Made by a program: the position numbers and the translations under genes
Shown: positions 22,533 through 31,104 of the stretch, one piece after another
Position numbering within the stretch: position 1 is the stretch's first letter
How the letters are laid out: each line of letters starts with the position of its first letter
Assembly: GCA_039816045.1 (NCBI GenBank)
Contig: JBCBYB010000022.1
Span: forward strand, 15,880-79,879
Direction: 5' to 3'
Length of the DNA: 64,000 nt
Source of the DNA: Thermohalobaculum sp039816045
GTDB lineage: Bacteria > Pseudomonadota > Alphaproteobacteria > Rhodobacterales > Rhodobacteraceae
The notes under the pieces: model-generated
Told to the model about the DNA's origin: nothing
Databases searched by the model: none
The model's input: only the letters and a program-made list of their open reading frames with translations

Positions 22533-25296
22533 AGTTCTCGAAGGCCATGCCGCATTCCTGGCCGACGGGGACCTCCTTGACCTCGTCCTTGAAGCGCTTG
22601 AGCGTCTTCAGCGTGCCTTCGTGGATCACCACGTTGTCGCGCAGGAGACGCACGCCCGCGGACCGGCGCGCCACGCCCTCGGTGACCTGGCAGCCCGCGA
22701 TCTTGCCCACGCTCGAGATCTTGAAGACCTGCAGGATGTTGGCATAGCCGATGAAGGTCTCCTGGACCTCTGGGCTGAGGAGGCCCGATGCGGCCGCCTT
22801 CACGTCGTCCACCAGATCGTAGATGATCGAGTAGTAGCGGATCTCGACCCCCTTCTGGTTGGCGGAGTTCCGGGCCGGCGCGTTGGCACGGACGTTGAAG
22901 CCGATGATCGGCGCGCCCGAGGCCTCGGCGAGGTTCACATCGCTCTCGGTGATTGCCCCAACGCCTGAGTGCAGCACCTGGATGCGGACCTCATCGTTGC
23001 CGATCTTCTCAACCGCCTGGACGATCGCCTCGGCCGAGCCCTGCACGTCGGATTTCACGACGATGGGCAGCTCCTTGACGTTCTCATCGGTTTTGGCCTG
23101 GGCGAGCAGCTGGTCGAGTGAGGCTCGGCTGCCAGCGGCGGCGGCCTTCTCCCGCGCGGAGCGCTGACGGTAATCGGCGATCTCGCGGGCCTTGCCCTCG
23201 TCCTCAACCACGTTGAGCACGTCGCCCGCTTCGGGCGTACCGTTAAGGCCCAGCACCTCGACCGGAACGGAGGGACCGGCCTGGTCGACGCGCTCGCCCT
23301 GGTCGTTGATCAGTGCGCGAACCTTGCCCCACTGTTCGCCAACCACGAAGATATCGCCCGTGCGCAGCGTGCCGCGCTGGACCAGGACCGTTGCGACCGG
23401 GCCGCGGCCGACATCGAGTTTGGCCTCGATCACCGCGCCCTCGGCGGGGCGATCGGGGTTCGCCTTCAGTTCGAGCAGTTCGGACTGCAGCACGATGTTC
23501 TCGACGAGGGTATCAAGCCCCTGGCCGGTGATGGCCGAGACCTCGACGTCGAGAACCTCGCCGCCCATGTCCTCGACAATCACCTCATGGCGGAGCAACT
23601 CGGTGCGCACCTTGTTAACATCCGCCGCAGGGCGGTCGATCTTGTTGATCGCCACGATCATCGGCACTTCGGCGGCCTTAGCGTGGCTGATCGCCTCGAT
23701 GGTCTGAGGCATCACGCTGTCGTCCGCCGCTACCACCAGGATCACGATGTCCGTCACCTGCGCGCCGCGAGCGCGCATCGAAGTGAAGGCCGCGTGGCCC
23801 GGCGTGTCGAGGAAGGTGATGCGGTGATCGTCGCCCGTGGTGATCTGGTAGGCGCCGATATGCTGCGTGATCCCGCCTGCCTCGCCCGAGACGACATTGG
23901 TCTTGCGCAGCGCATCCAACAGCGAGGTTTTTCCGTGGTCGACATGACCCATGATTGTCACGACAGGCGCACGCGAGACCTTTTTCTCCTCGTTATCGTC
24001 CGCCGAGACAATAGCATCCTCGACATCCGCTTCGGAGACGCGGGTGACCTTGTGACCGAACTCCTCGATGATCAGTTCTGCGGTATCCTGATCGATCGAC
24101 TGGTTCTGCGTGGCCATTATGCCGTTCTTCATCAGCGCTTTGATCACGTCGGCAACGCGCTCTGCCATGCGGTTGGCAAGCTCCTGCACCGTGATCACAT
24201 CAGGCAGGATCACGTCGCGGATGACCTTCTCGCGCGGCTCCTGGCTGCCACGGGATTTGCGCTTCTCCCGCTCTTGTCGGCGGCGCATGGCAGCGAGTGA
24301 GCGCTGCCGCCCGCCCTCATCCTCGCCCGAAAGCTTAGAGATCGTCAGCTTGCCCGTGCGCCGCTTGTCGTCACCGCGACCGCGCGACGGGGTCGGTTGC
24401 TCCTTCTCGCGCTTGCGGCTCGGGGTGGGGGCGCCGCCGCCACTGCGGCCCCGCCGATCATCGTCACCCGAAGGCGCCGGGCGTGCAGGAGCAGCCGCAT
24501 CGGCTCCCGCCTCGCGCCGAGCGCGCGGAGCGGCTTGCTCGCCAGGCAACGGGGCAGGGGTTGCGCCCGCGGCGGCCTCAGCCTCGCGCTGACGCGCGCG
24601 CTTCTCGGCCTGCTCGCTTGCTTCCGCTTCGGCTTTTGCTTTCGCTTCCGCTTCGTCGGCCTTGCGCTTCTCTTCGGCCTCGGCGGCAGCCCGGTCGGCT
24701 TCTTCGGCCTCTTCCTTGGCCCGCGCTTCGGCCTCTTCCGCCTTGCGCTTGGCCTCTTCGGCCTCACGGCGCTTGGCCTCCTCGGCCTCCCGACGACGGC
24801 GTTCTTCCTCATGCTTCTTGGCCTGCTTAAGGGCCTCGAGGCGGCGCGCATACTCTTCATCAGACAGCGACCGCAGCATCGCGGGTTTGCCGCCCCCTCG
24901 CCGGTTCTGTCTCGGCTGCTCTCCGGCCCCTGCGTTGGCGCCACCGGACCGGCGTCCGCCGCCGCCATCGCGCGCCGGCTGAGCCTGTGTGCTTTCGGGC
25001 TTGCGCTCGGGGCGATCTTCATCCCCTTGCGGCCGTACCCGTGCGGTCAGCGTGCCACCACTCTGAGGCTTGATGCCCGCTGCTACAGAGGCGGACCCAG
25101 TGCCGGTGCTCGCCCCCGTGGTCGCAGCGCCGGTCGGCGCGACGATCCGGCGGCGCTTCTTCTCAACGACCACAGGCTTCGTTCCGCCGCCGCGCGGGCT
25201 GCCCATCGGTGCACGCCCGCCGCCGCCGCGTCCACCGCCTGGGCCGCCACGTCCTCGCGCTGCCGGTTTCTTGTCGCCGCTATCCGTGTCGCTCAT
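22465..25296 (-). CDS. infB: Translation initiation factor IF-2
   Basis: A 943-residue GTPase that delivers initiator tRNA to the ribosome. The first 340 residues are a low-complexity Ala/Arg/Glu/Lys region, including a long charged coiled coil (EEERRRREAEEAKRREAEEA) typical of alphaproteobacterial IF-2. After an IF2-N-like segment (VIRDVILPDVITVQELANRMAERV) come the G motifs GHVDHGKTSLLDALR, DTPGHAAF and NKIDRPAAD, then domains II-IV ending GQECGMAFENYEDIREGDVIEIFE. The ATG at 25296 (MSDTDSGDKKP) is chosen; it overlaps the ylxR 3' end by 17 bases, showing coupling within rimP-nusA-ylxR-infB. Confidence 0.96.
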   Translation of the reverse strand: MSDTDSGDKKPAARGRGGPGGGRGGGGRAPMGSPRGGGTKPVVVEKKRRRIVAPTGAATTGASTGTGSASVAAGIKPQSGGTLTARVRPQGDEDRPERKPESTQAQPARDGGGGRRSGGANAGAGEQPRQNRRGGGKPAMLRSLSDEEYARRLEALKQAKKHEEERRRREAEEAKRREAEEAKRKAEEAEARAKEEAEEADRAAAEAEEKRKADEAEAKAKAEAEASEQAEKRARQREAEAAAGATPAPLPGEQAAPRARREAGADAAAPARPAPSGDDDRRGRSGGGAPTPSRKREKEQPTPSRGRGDDKRRTGKLTISKLSGEDEGGRQRSLAAMRRRQEREKRKSRGSQEPREKVIRDVILPDVITVQELANRMAERVADVIKALMKNGIMATQNQSIDQDTAELIIEEFGHKVTRVSEADVEDAIVSADDNEEKKVSRAPVVTIMGHVDHGKTSLLDALRKTNVVSGEAGGITQHIGAYQITTGDDHRITFLDTPGHAAFTSMRARGAQVTDIVILVVAADDSVMPQTIEAISHAKAAEVPMIVAINKIDRPAADVNKVRTELLRHEVIVEDMGGEVLDVEVSAITGQGLDTLVENIVLQSELLELKANPDRPAEGAVIEAKLDVGRGPVATVLVQRGTLRTGDIFVVGEQWGKVRALINDQGERVDQAGPSVPVEVLGLNGTPEAGDVLNVVEDEGKAREIADYRQRSAREKAAAAGSRASLDQLLAQAKTDENVKELPIVVKSDVQGSAEAIVQAVEKIGNDEVRIQVLHSGVGAITESDVNLAEASGAPIIGFNVRANAPARNSANQKGVEIRYYSIIYDLVDDVKAAASGLLSPEVQETFIGYANILQVFKISSVGKIAGCQVTEGVARRSAGVRLLRDNVVIHEGTLKTLKRFKDEVKEVPVGQECGMAFENYEDIREGDVIEIFERTTVERTL

Positions 25297-26002
25297 TCGC
25301 AATCCTGTTCGGAGCCCATTCCGAGCTCGTCCGTTGTTGGTCGTCCAAAGCACCTTTCGAAGCGGTGCGCCCGGTCCTGTTCTGTCCGTCGCCGGCGCAT
25401 CCGGGTCCGCTGCTTGCGCGCATTCCGTCCAGTCGGTCGGCCTCGCGCAGAGCCCGGTTCGCGATGGCCCCCGCCTCAAGAGCGGCATGTATCGCAAAAT
25501 CGCGCCCGAATGCCAAACCCAATTCCGCAGCTTGCAAAGCGGAGATGCACGGCAGATCTGGCGCGAGCCGGCGAAGTTTGCGCCGTCCGTCTTCCGCTCC
25601 GTCCGACGCCTCGATCAGAACGCCGGCACGCGGACCTTCGAGGGCGAACCGCGTCTTCTCGAATCCGGTAACTGCTTGACCTGCCTTGCGTGCCATCGCC
25701 AGCGTGGACACTAGGCGGTCGACGATCAGCCTCTCCAACTGGTCCGCAAGATCCGGTGCAACGGGTGTCTCGGTGCGGAAGGCCCGGGAGAAAAGCCGCT
25801 TCTTGATGGCCTTTTCAACCAAGGCGCGTTCGGCTGTCAGCCAAACCCCGCGTCCCGGTAGCTTCTCGGCAAGATCGGGCACAGCCCCGCCATCGGGGCC
25901 ACGGACGAATCGAATCAGGCGCGCCGTTGGGCTGCTTGCACCAGATGCGATGCAGCGCCGCTCGGGGCCGTCCTTCGGTTCATTGCATCCGCCTCTGCCC
26001 AT
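25280..26002 (-). CDS. YlxR (DUF448) RNA-binding protein with L7Ae-like domain
   Basis: A 240-residue protein in the usual slot between nusA and infB. The N-terminal YlxR domain is visible in RRCIASGASSPTARLIRFVRGPDGG and LAEKLPGRGVWLTAERALVEKAIKKRLFSRAFR, and the second half resembles an L7Ae-type fold (LVSTLAMARKAGQAVTGFEKTRFAL). YlxR proteins bind RNA and have been tied to RNase P and transcription control in other bacteria. The ATG at 26002 is chosen because the longer frame runs through the gap after nusA with no coding character. The last 60 residues (GMRASSGPGCAGDGQNRTG...) look disordered. Confidence 0.9.
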   Translation of the reverse strand: MGRGGCNEPKDGPERRCIASGASSPTARLIRFVRGPDGGAVPDLAEKLPGRGVWLTAERALVEKAIKKRLFSRAFRTETPVAPDLADQLERLIVDRLVSTLAMARKAGQAVTGFEKTRFALEGPRAGVLIEASDGAEDGRRKLRRLAPDLPCISALQAAELGLAFGRDFAIHAALEAGAIANRALREADRLDGMRASSGPGCAGDGQNRTGRTASKGALDDQQRTSSEWAPNRIANERHG

Positions 26003-26069
26003 GGGCAAACGGCCTCTCCTCGTCTTAACCCGGCCGCAGGGTTGCGACCGGACGCGGCGTCGATGCCGC

Positions 26070-27683
26070 TCACTGTCCTGCCGCGGCGGCGGTCTCGTCC
26101 TCGACCGCGTCGCCTTCCTCATCGTCCATGCGGATCTCGTTCGGATCGACCATGCCGAGGTCAACCCGAGCCTTCATCACGAGATATTGCGCCTCTTCCA
26201 GGCCCACATCAAAGGGTTCGAGCAGGCCGTCGTCCTTGACCCGCTTGCCGTCGATGGTGGTGTAGCCGCCTGCCAGCTCCCAATCCGCGCAGGTGGCGAA
26301 TTCCGCGAGGCTGGTAACCCCGTCCTTGGCGAGCGCCAGCACCATCTGCGGGCTCAGCCCCTCGAACCCGATCAGCGTGTCGTCCGCACCCAACTCGCGC
26401 GCCTCGGCGAGGGCTTTCTGGTTGACCTCCTCGAGGCTTTCGCGGGCGCGGGTCTGGAGCTCCTCGGCGGTCTCTTCGTCGAAACCATCGATCGCGACCA
26501 GTTCGTCCAGCTCTACGAATGCGACCTCCTCGAGGCTCGAAAACCCTTCGGAGACCAGGAGCTGCGCCACCATCTCATCGACGTTCAGCGTCTCCATGAA
26601 CATCGCCGAGCGTTCGTTGAACTCCTGCTGGCGGCGTTCGCTCTCCTCCGCCTCGGTCATGATGTCGATGTCCCAGCCGGTGAGCTGGGAGGCCAGGCGC
26701 ACATTCTGCCCGCGCCGCCCGATCGCCTGGGAGAGCTGCTCATCCGGGACGACCACCTCGATGCGGCGGGCGTCGTCGTCCATCACGACCTTGACCACCT
26801 CGGCCGGCTGAAGAGCCGAGACGATGAACGCGGCCGCATCCTCGACCCAAGGGATGATGTCGATCTTCTCGCCCTGCAGTTCGTTGACGACCGCCTGGAC
26901 GCGTGAGCCCCGCATACCCACACAGGCGCCGACGGGGTCGATGCCGTTGTCATGGGAGATCACACCGATCTTCGCGCGGCTGCCGGGATCGCGCGCGACG
27001 GCGCGGATCTCGATCACGCCGTCATAGATCTCGGGCACCTCCATCATGAAGAGCTTGGCCATGAATTCGGGTGCCGTTCGGCTGAGGAAGATCTGTGGGC
27101 CACGCGCCTCGCGCCGGACATCGCGGATGTAGGAGCGGATGCGGTCGCCAACCCGGTAGCTTTCGCGCGGAATCAGCTGGTCGCGGCGCAGGATGCCCTC
27201 GGCGCGGCCGAGATCCACAACGACATTGCCGTACTCGACCCGTTTGACGACGCCGTTGATGATCTCGCCGACCCGGTCCTTGAATTCTTCGTACTGCCGC
27301 TCGCGCTCAGCCTCGCGCACCTTTTGCACGATGACCTGCTTGGCGGTCTGCGCGGCGATCCGGCCGAAATCCATGGGCGGCAGCGGATCTGTGATGAAGG
27401 CCCCGATCTCCGCCTCGGGGTTCTTCAGCCGCGCCTCGTCGAGGGAGATCTCGGTGAAGTGGTTCTCGACCTCTTCGACCACCTCCATGGCGCGCGACAT
27501 GTGCACTTCGCCCGATTTGCGGTCGATGAAGGCGCGGATGTCATATTCGGCGCCGTAGCGCGAGCGCGCTGCTTTCCCGAGGCTTTCCTCCATCGCTTCG
27601 AGCACCAGCTCGCGCTCGATCAGCTTCTCGCGCGCCACGGCATCGGCGATCTGGAGCAGTTCGAGACGGTTAGCACTGACCAT
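26070..27683 (-). CDS. nusA: Transcription termination/antitermination factor NusA
   Basis: A 537-residue RNA polymerase-binding factor. The N-terminal domain starts MVSANRLELLQIADAVAREK and contains ESLGKAARSRYGAEYDIRAFIDRKSGEV. The S1 domain (GEIINGVVKRVEYGNVVVDLGRAEGIL) follows, then KH domains (GACVGMRGSRVQAVVNELQGEKIDIIPW and AIGRRGQNVRLASQLTGWDIDIMTEAEE) and C-terminal acidic repeat domains with helix-hairpin-helix character. The ATG at 27683 lies two bases after the rimP stop. NusA acts in pausing, termination and rRNA antitermination. Confidence 0.96.
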   Translation of the reverse strand: MVSANRLELLQIADAVAREKLIERELVLEAMEESLGKAARSRYGAEYDIRAFIDRKSGEVHMSRAMEVVEEVENHFTEISLDEARLKNPEAEIGAFITDPLPPMDFGRIAAQTAKQVIVQKVREAERERQYEEFKDRVGEIINGVVKRVEYGNVVVDLGRAEGILRRDQLIPRESYRVGDRIRSYIRDVRREARGPQIFLSRTAPEFMAKLFMMEVPEIYDGVIEIRAVARDPGSRAKIGVISHDNGIDPVGACVGMRGSRVQAVVNELQGEKIDIIPWVEDAAAFIVSALQPAEVVKVVMDDDARRIEVVVPDEQLSQAIGRRGQNVRLASQLTGWDIDIMTEAEESERRQQEFNERSAMFMETLNVDEMVAQLLVSEGFSSLEEVAFVELDELVAIDGFDEETAEELQTRARESLEEVNQKALAEARELGADDTLIGFEGLSPQMVLALAKDGVTSLAEFATCADWELAGGYTTIDGKRVKDDGLLEPFDVGLEEAQYLVMKARVDLGMVDPNEIRMDDEEGDAVEDETAAAAGQ

Positions 27684-27685
27684 GT

Positions 27686-28300
27686 TCAGGCGTCCTTCCA
27701 ATCCTGGGCGGCGGGCTCTTGCGGCCCACGCTCGGTGTCCTCTGCGTCTTCCGGGATCTCTTCGACCGTGTCGAAGCCACTCGCATCGAAATCGGCTGGC
27801 TTGCCTTTCAGGCTCTCCGCGATGAGTTCATCAGTAAGGAGAAGCTTGGCATCGGACAACCAGTCGAAGTCGAGACCAATGGTGCCTTCCTCGATCTCGA
27901 TCAGGACCTCTTGGCCCTCAACACCGGCGAGGATGCCTTTGAACCGGCGGCGCCCCTCGATGAGTTCCTCGGTCTCGAGCCGCGCCTCGTACCCCTCCCA
28001 GCGCTCGAAATCGACGAGCCGGGTGAGGGGGCGGTCGATGCCCGGGCTGGACACCTCGAGATTGTAGGCATCTGCAATGGGGTCTTCGACATCCAGCACG
28101 GCCGACACAGCCCGGCTCACCGTCGCGCAATCGTCGACCTCCATGGTGCCATCCGCGCGCTCGGCCATGATCTGGAGCGTCTTGGTCTTTCCGCCCATCA
28201 GGCGCAGCCGCACGAGCCCGTAGCCCAAGCCCTCAATCGTCGGCGTGACAATTTGGGCAAGGCGCTGATCGAACGGCGCTTTGGCAACCAGGTCGGCCAT
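27686..28300 (-). CDS. rimP: Ribosome maturation factor RimP
   Basis: A 204-residue factor needed for assembly of the 30S head. The N-domain (RLAQIVTPTIEGLGYGLVRLRLMGGKTKTLQIMAER) and CATVSRAVSAVLDVEDPIADAYNLEVSSPGIDRPL are typical of RimP, followed by an Sm-like C-terminal domain and an acidic tail. It is the first gene of the rimP-nusA-ylxR-infB operon. Its promoter should lie in the 383-base gap it shares with the divergent cckA. Confidence 0.95.
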   Translation of the reverse strand: MADLVAKAPFDQRLAQIVTPTIEGLGYGLVRLRLMGGKTKTLQIMAERADGTMEVDDCATVSRAVSAVLDVEDPIADAYNLEVSSPGIDRPLTRLVDFERWEGYEARLETEELIEGRRRFKGILAGVEGQEVLIEIEEGTIGLDFDWLSDAKLLLTDELIAESLKGKPADFDASGFDTVEEIPEDAEDTERGPQEPAAQDWKDA

Positions 28301-28683
28301 GGACGGTGCGGTCCTCCAACAAACAAATTCCGGCGAGGCGGGTCTCGCCTCTCTCCCAGCATCCGACCTGTCGGAAAAATGGGGCCCAGCCGGCCCCGGA
28401 GGCCGCGCCGGGCGGGCGCGCCCTCGCGATGTCGTCGCTACATACTCCCGTCGCCCTGCTCACGCAACCCCTCGACAACGCTTCGTCGGCGCTCCGGCCT
28501 TAACCGGGCATTAACCAAGTTGCAGATTCTTTGGGAATCTGGCGTAGTCGGGCTTGAATACGGCGAAAGCGGAGGTTTGCTCGACGGATGCGCCCTCGCA
28601 TTTCGGCGTAGTTGGCCCCCTAGGTTACGAGGCAAATGGGCCTGAACGACTTCGGCGGGTCTTGACGGGGCACCTGCACGCGT
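28301..28683. other. Divergent intergenic region rimP / cckA
   Basis: No gene was recognised. The rimP-proximal half is extremely G+C-rich (around 28380-28430), while the cckA side is more A+T-rich and carries a perfect CtrA-type site at 28500-28514. It must contain promoters for both directions; no canonical sigma-70 boxes stood out. Confidence 0.7.
28500..28514. promoter_or_regulatory. CtrA-type site TTAA-N7-TTAA upstream of cckA
   Basis: Sequence TTAA CCGGGCA TTAA, a perfect full CtrA site with the expected seven-base spacer and a C after each TTAA. It lies 170 bases before the cckA ATG. Phosphorylated CtrA is the known output of the CckA-ChpT relay, so this suggests feedback control of cckA. 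Confidence 0.7.
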
Positions 28684-30915
28684 ATGGACACAACAGGGCT
28701 GATCCTGCTTGCTGCACATGCGGCCGTCCTTTTGGCGGTGGCTGGGCTCTTTCTGTATGGTGATCTTGCGGGACGCCGAAGGCTCCGACGTCTCACCAGT
28801 CAGGTCGCAATGGCCGAAGAGCCAACGGTACTTGCAACGTTTTCCGGGCAAATCATCCTCGCCAACCCCGTGTTTCAGGGGCTGGTGAGCCAGTGTGACC
28901 CGCCTAGTGACGTTGCGGCACTGCTTAGGAATGTACTCATCCGTGTCGGCGAGGCAGAGGTTTATCGGCTCAGCCAGGTCGCGCGTGCCAGTGGCTTTGC
29001 GGTGCTGCCGACCGAGCGATCTGACACCGGTGAGCTCTGCCATCTCACGGTTACCGCTGCATGGGACGATCGATTGGTCTGGCGTGTTCTCGGAGCGGAT
29101 GCGGCCGTTGAACTGGTGCCAAAGTTCGACAGTTCGCCATACGAGGCGGCCCCGTTCGTGCACCTCGGCCCGAACGGCAAGCCCAATGCTCAGTTCCGGG
29201 AGCTCTTCGGAACCAATCCCGAACCGGTTCTTGCGACGTTGCGGGAAGGGGACTTCAAGGACGGAGAACGGGTTCTTCTGACTGGACGCGATGGACGCGT
29301 GTATCGTTTCTCGGCTTACTCCTTTTCTTCTGGGGAGGCAGGCGCATCGGAGCAGCCAGACAGTTCTCCTTATGCCGATCACTTCCTCATACCGGTTGGT
29401 GTCGACACAGCCTCTGAAACGCGAAGCTGGGATGTCCTCGAACGCGTCCCGGTCGCCTTGGCGCAATTCGATCAAGACGGTGCCCTCCTTTGGTGTAACG
29501 CTCTGGCGCGCCAGATCCTGGGGGGGCAGGCAGAGATCGGCCGAAATATGGAGGCGATGTTCGCCCCTCTCGGACAGCCGCTGCGGGTGGTTTCCCGCGA
29601 CCGGACGGGACATCACCCTATGCGCGGCCAGATGGCACAACTGCGGGGGTCTGACACGTTCCTGCAGATCGCGCTGAAGAGTGCTCGGATCGACGGACAC
29701 GAGACCACTTTGGCTGTGCTGACCGACGCAAGCCAGCTTCGCCAACTCGAGGATCAGTTTGCCCAAAGCCAAAAGATGGAGGCCGTCGGCAAACTGGCCG
29801 GAGGTGTTGCGCATGACTTCAACAATGTGCTGACGGCGATTGTTGGTCATTGCGACTTGCTGCTGCTGCGCAAAGACGCGAGCCACCCCGATTACTCGGA
29901 CCTCATCCAGATTACGCAGAATGCGAACCGCGCCGCGGCGCTTGTTCGGCAACTGCTTGCCTTCTCGCGCAAACAAACCCTCAACCCCGAGGTTCTCTCG
30001 GTTCAGGATGTGGTCTCTGAGACGCACTACCTGCTGAACCGCTTGCTCGGCGAGTCGGTCGCACTGCAGCTTGAGATGGGCCAGGATCTCTGGAGCGTGC
30101 GCGCCGATCATCAGCAGCTGGAGCAGGTGTTGATGAACTTGGTTGTCAACGCGCGTGATGCGATGGCCGGCAGCGGTACGGTGACAGTCTCGGTCCGAAA
30201 CGTCACGCTCAAGGCCGACACAGCCCTGCCCGAAGCCCAGCGGCCTGAAGGCGACTTTGTTCAGATCCTGGTGCGGGACACTGGGCCAGGAATAGACCCC
30301 GCCGTGCTGGACAAGGTCTTCGACCCCTTCTTTACGACCAAACCGAAAGGAGAGGGTACGGGGCTGGGTCTCTCCACCGTCTACGGGATTGTAAAGCAGT
30401 CTGGAGGCTTCATCTTTGCGGGTAATGCGGGGGACGGGGGCGCATGTTTCCGTATCCTTCTGCCCCGCGCTGCCGTGGTAGAAGCGCTGCCTGCGCCCGT
30501 GGTTGCGACAAACACTGTCGGCCGGCGTGACCTCACGGGCAAAGGGTCGGTCCTTCTCGTAGAGGATGAGGATCCGGTGCGCGCGTTTGCCGCGCGGGCT
30601 CTGAAGCTGAGAGGGTACGAGGTTGCCGAAGCAGCGACCGCCGAGGAGGCGATGGAGATCCTTGAGGACGAAGATTACAGCGTCGATCTTCTGGTCTCGG
30701 ATGTTGTCATGCCCGGCATGGATGGACCAACCTTTGCGACCATTGCGCGGCAGATGCGTCCTGGGCTCAGACTTATCTTCGTTTCCGGATACGCGGAGGA
30801 AAGTTTTCGCAAGAATCTCGTAGAGACGGATTTTATGTTCCTAGCCAAGCCCTTCTCGCTCAATGAGCTTACGGGCAAGGTGAAGGAAGCGCTTGGCGAC
30901 GTGCCCGCAACCTGA
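28684..30915 (+). CDS. cckA: Cell-cycle hybrid histidine kinase CckA
   Basis: A 743-residue sensor. It has one clear N-terminal membrane helix (residues 6-26), two PAS-like regions (about 45-150 and 250-345) and a HisKA domain with phospho-acceptor His377 in KLAGGVAHDFNNVLTAIVGHC, the CckA signature. The ATPase domain has NLVVNARDAM, RDTGPGI and GEGTGLGLSTVYGIVKQSGG. The C-terminal receiver has Asp673 (LVSDVVMPGMDG) and KPFSL. CckA feeds the ChpT phosphotransferase and CtrA; in Rhodobacterales this pathway governs motility, gene transfer agent and related functions rather than viability. chpT and ctrA are not in the window. recA lies downstream on the same strand. Confidence 0.92.
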   Translation: MDTTGLILLAAHAAVLLAVAGLFLYGDLAGRRRLRRLTSQVAMAEEPTVLATFSGQIILANPVFQGLVSQCDPPSDVAALLRNVLIRVGEAEVYRLSQVARASGFAVLPTERSDTGELCHLTVTAAWDDRLVWRVLGADAAVELVPKFDSSPYEAAPFVHLGPNGKPNAQFRELFGTNPEPVLATLREGDFKDGERVLLTGRDGRVYRFSAYSFSSGEAGASEQPDSSPYADHFLIPVGVDTASETRSWDVLERVPVALAQFDQDGALLWCNALARQILGGQAEIGRNMEAMFAPLGQPLRVVSRDRTGHHPMRGQMAQLRGSDTFLQIALKSARIDGHETTLAVLTDASQLRQLEDQFAQSQKMEAVGKLAGGVAHDFNNVLTAIVGHCDLLLLRKDASHPDYSDLIQITQNANRAAALVRQLLAFSRKQTLNPEVLSVQDVVSETHYLLNRLLGESVALQLEMGQDLWSVRADHQQLEQVLMNLVVNARDAMAGSGTVTVSVRNVTLKADTALPEAQRPEGDFVQILVRDTGPGIDPAVLDKVFDPFFTTKPKGEGTGLGLSTVYGIVKQSGGFIFAGNAGDGGACFRILLPRAAVVEALPAPVVATNTVGRRDLTGKGSVLLVEDEDPVRAFAARALKLRGYEVAEAATAEEAMEILEDEDYSVDLLVSDVVMPGMDGPTFATIARQMRPGLRLIFVSGYAEESFRKNLVETDFMFLAKPFSLNELTGKVKEALGDVPAT

Positions 30916-30983
30916 GCCGCATTAACCCTTCATCAAGGTTCCCCGGCAATTCTCCAGATAGTCTAAAAATTCGCATCAAATTT

Positions 30984-30998
30984 GTTCTGTCTTTGTTT
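30984..30998 (+). promoter_or_regulatory. Near-consensus SOS (LexA) box upstream of recA
   Basis: Sequence GTTC TGTCTTT GTTT, one mismatch from the alphaproteobacterial LexA site GTTC-N7-GTTC. It lies about 105 bases before the recA start and 36 bases from a second, perfect box in inverse orientation. Confidence 0.6.
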
Positions 30999-31019
30999 CT
31001 CAGAATGTGTCAAGCACGA

Positions 31020-31034
31020 GAACAGGGCATGAAC
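31020..31034 (-). promoter_or_regulatory. Perfect SOS (LexA) box upstream of recA, inverse orientation
   Basis: Plus-strand GAAC AGGGCAT GAAC, so the minus strand reads GTTC-N7-GTTC, the direct-repeat LexA site known from Rhodobacter and other alphaproteobacteria. It lies 70 bases before the recA ATG. Confidence 0.75.
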
Positions 31035-31104
31035 GAACCGGAGGTGTTTGGTGTCCGGCCGCGATTGCCGCGACCCGGTCAGTGTGGAATAAGGAGGGAC
31101 GGCA

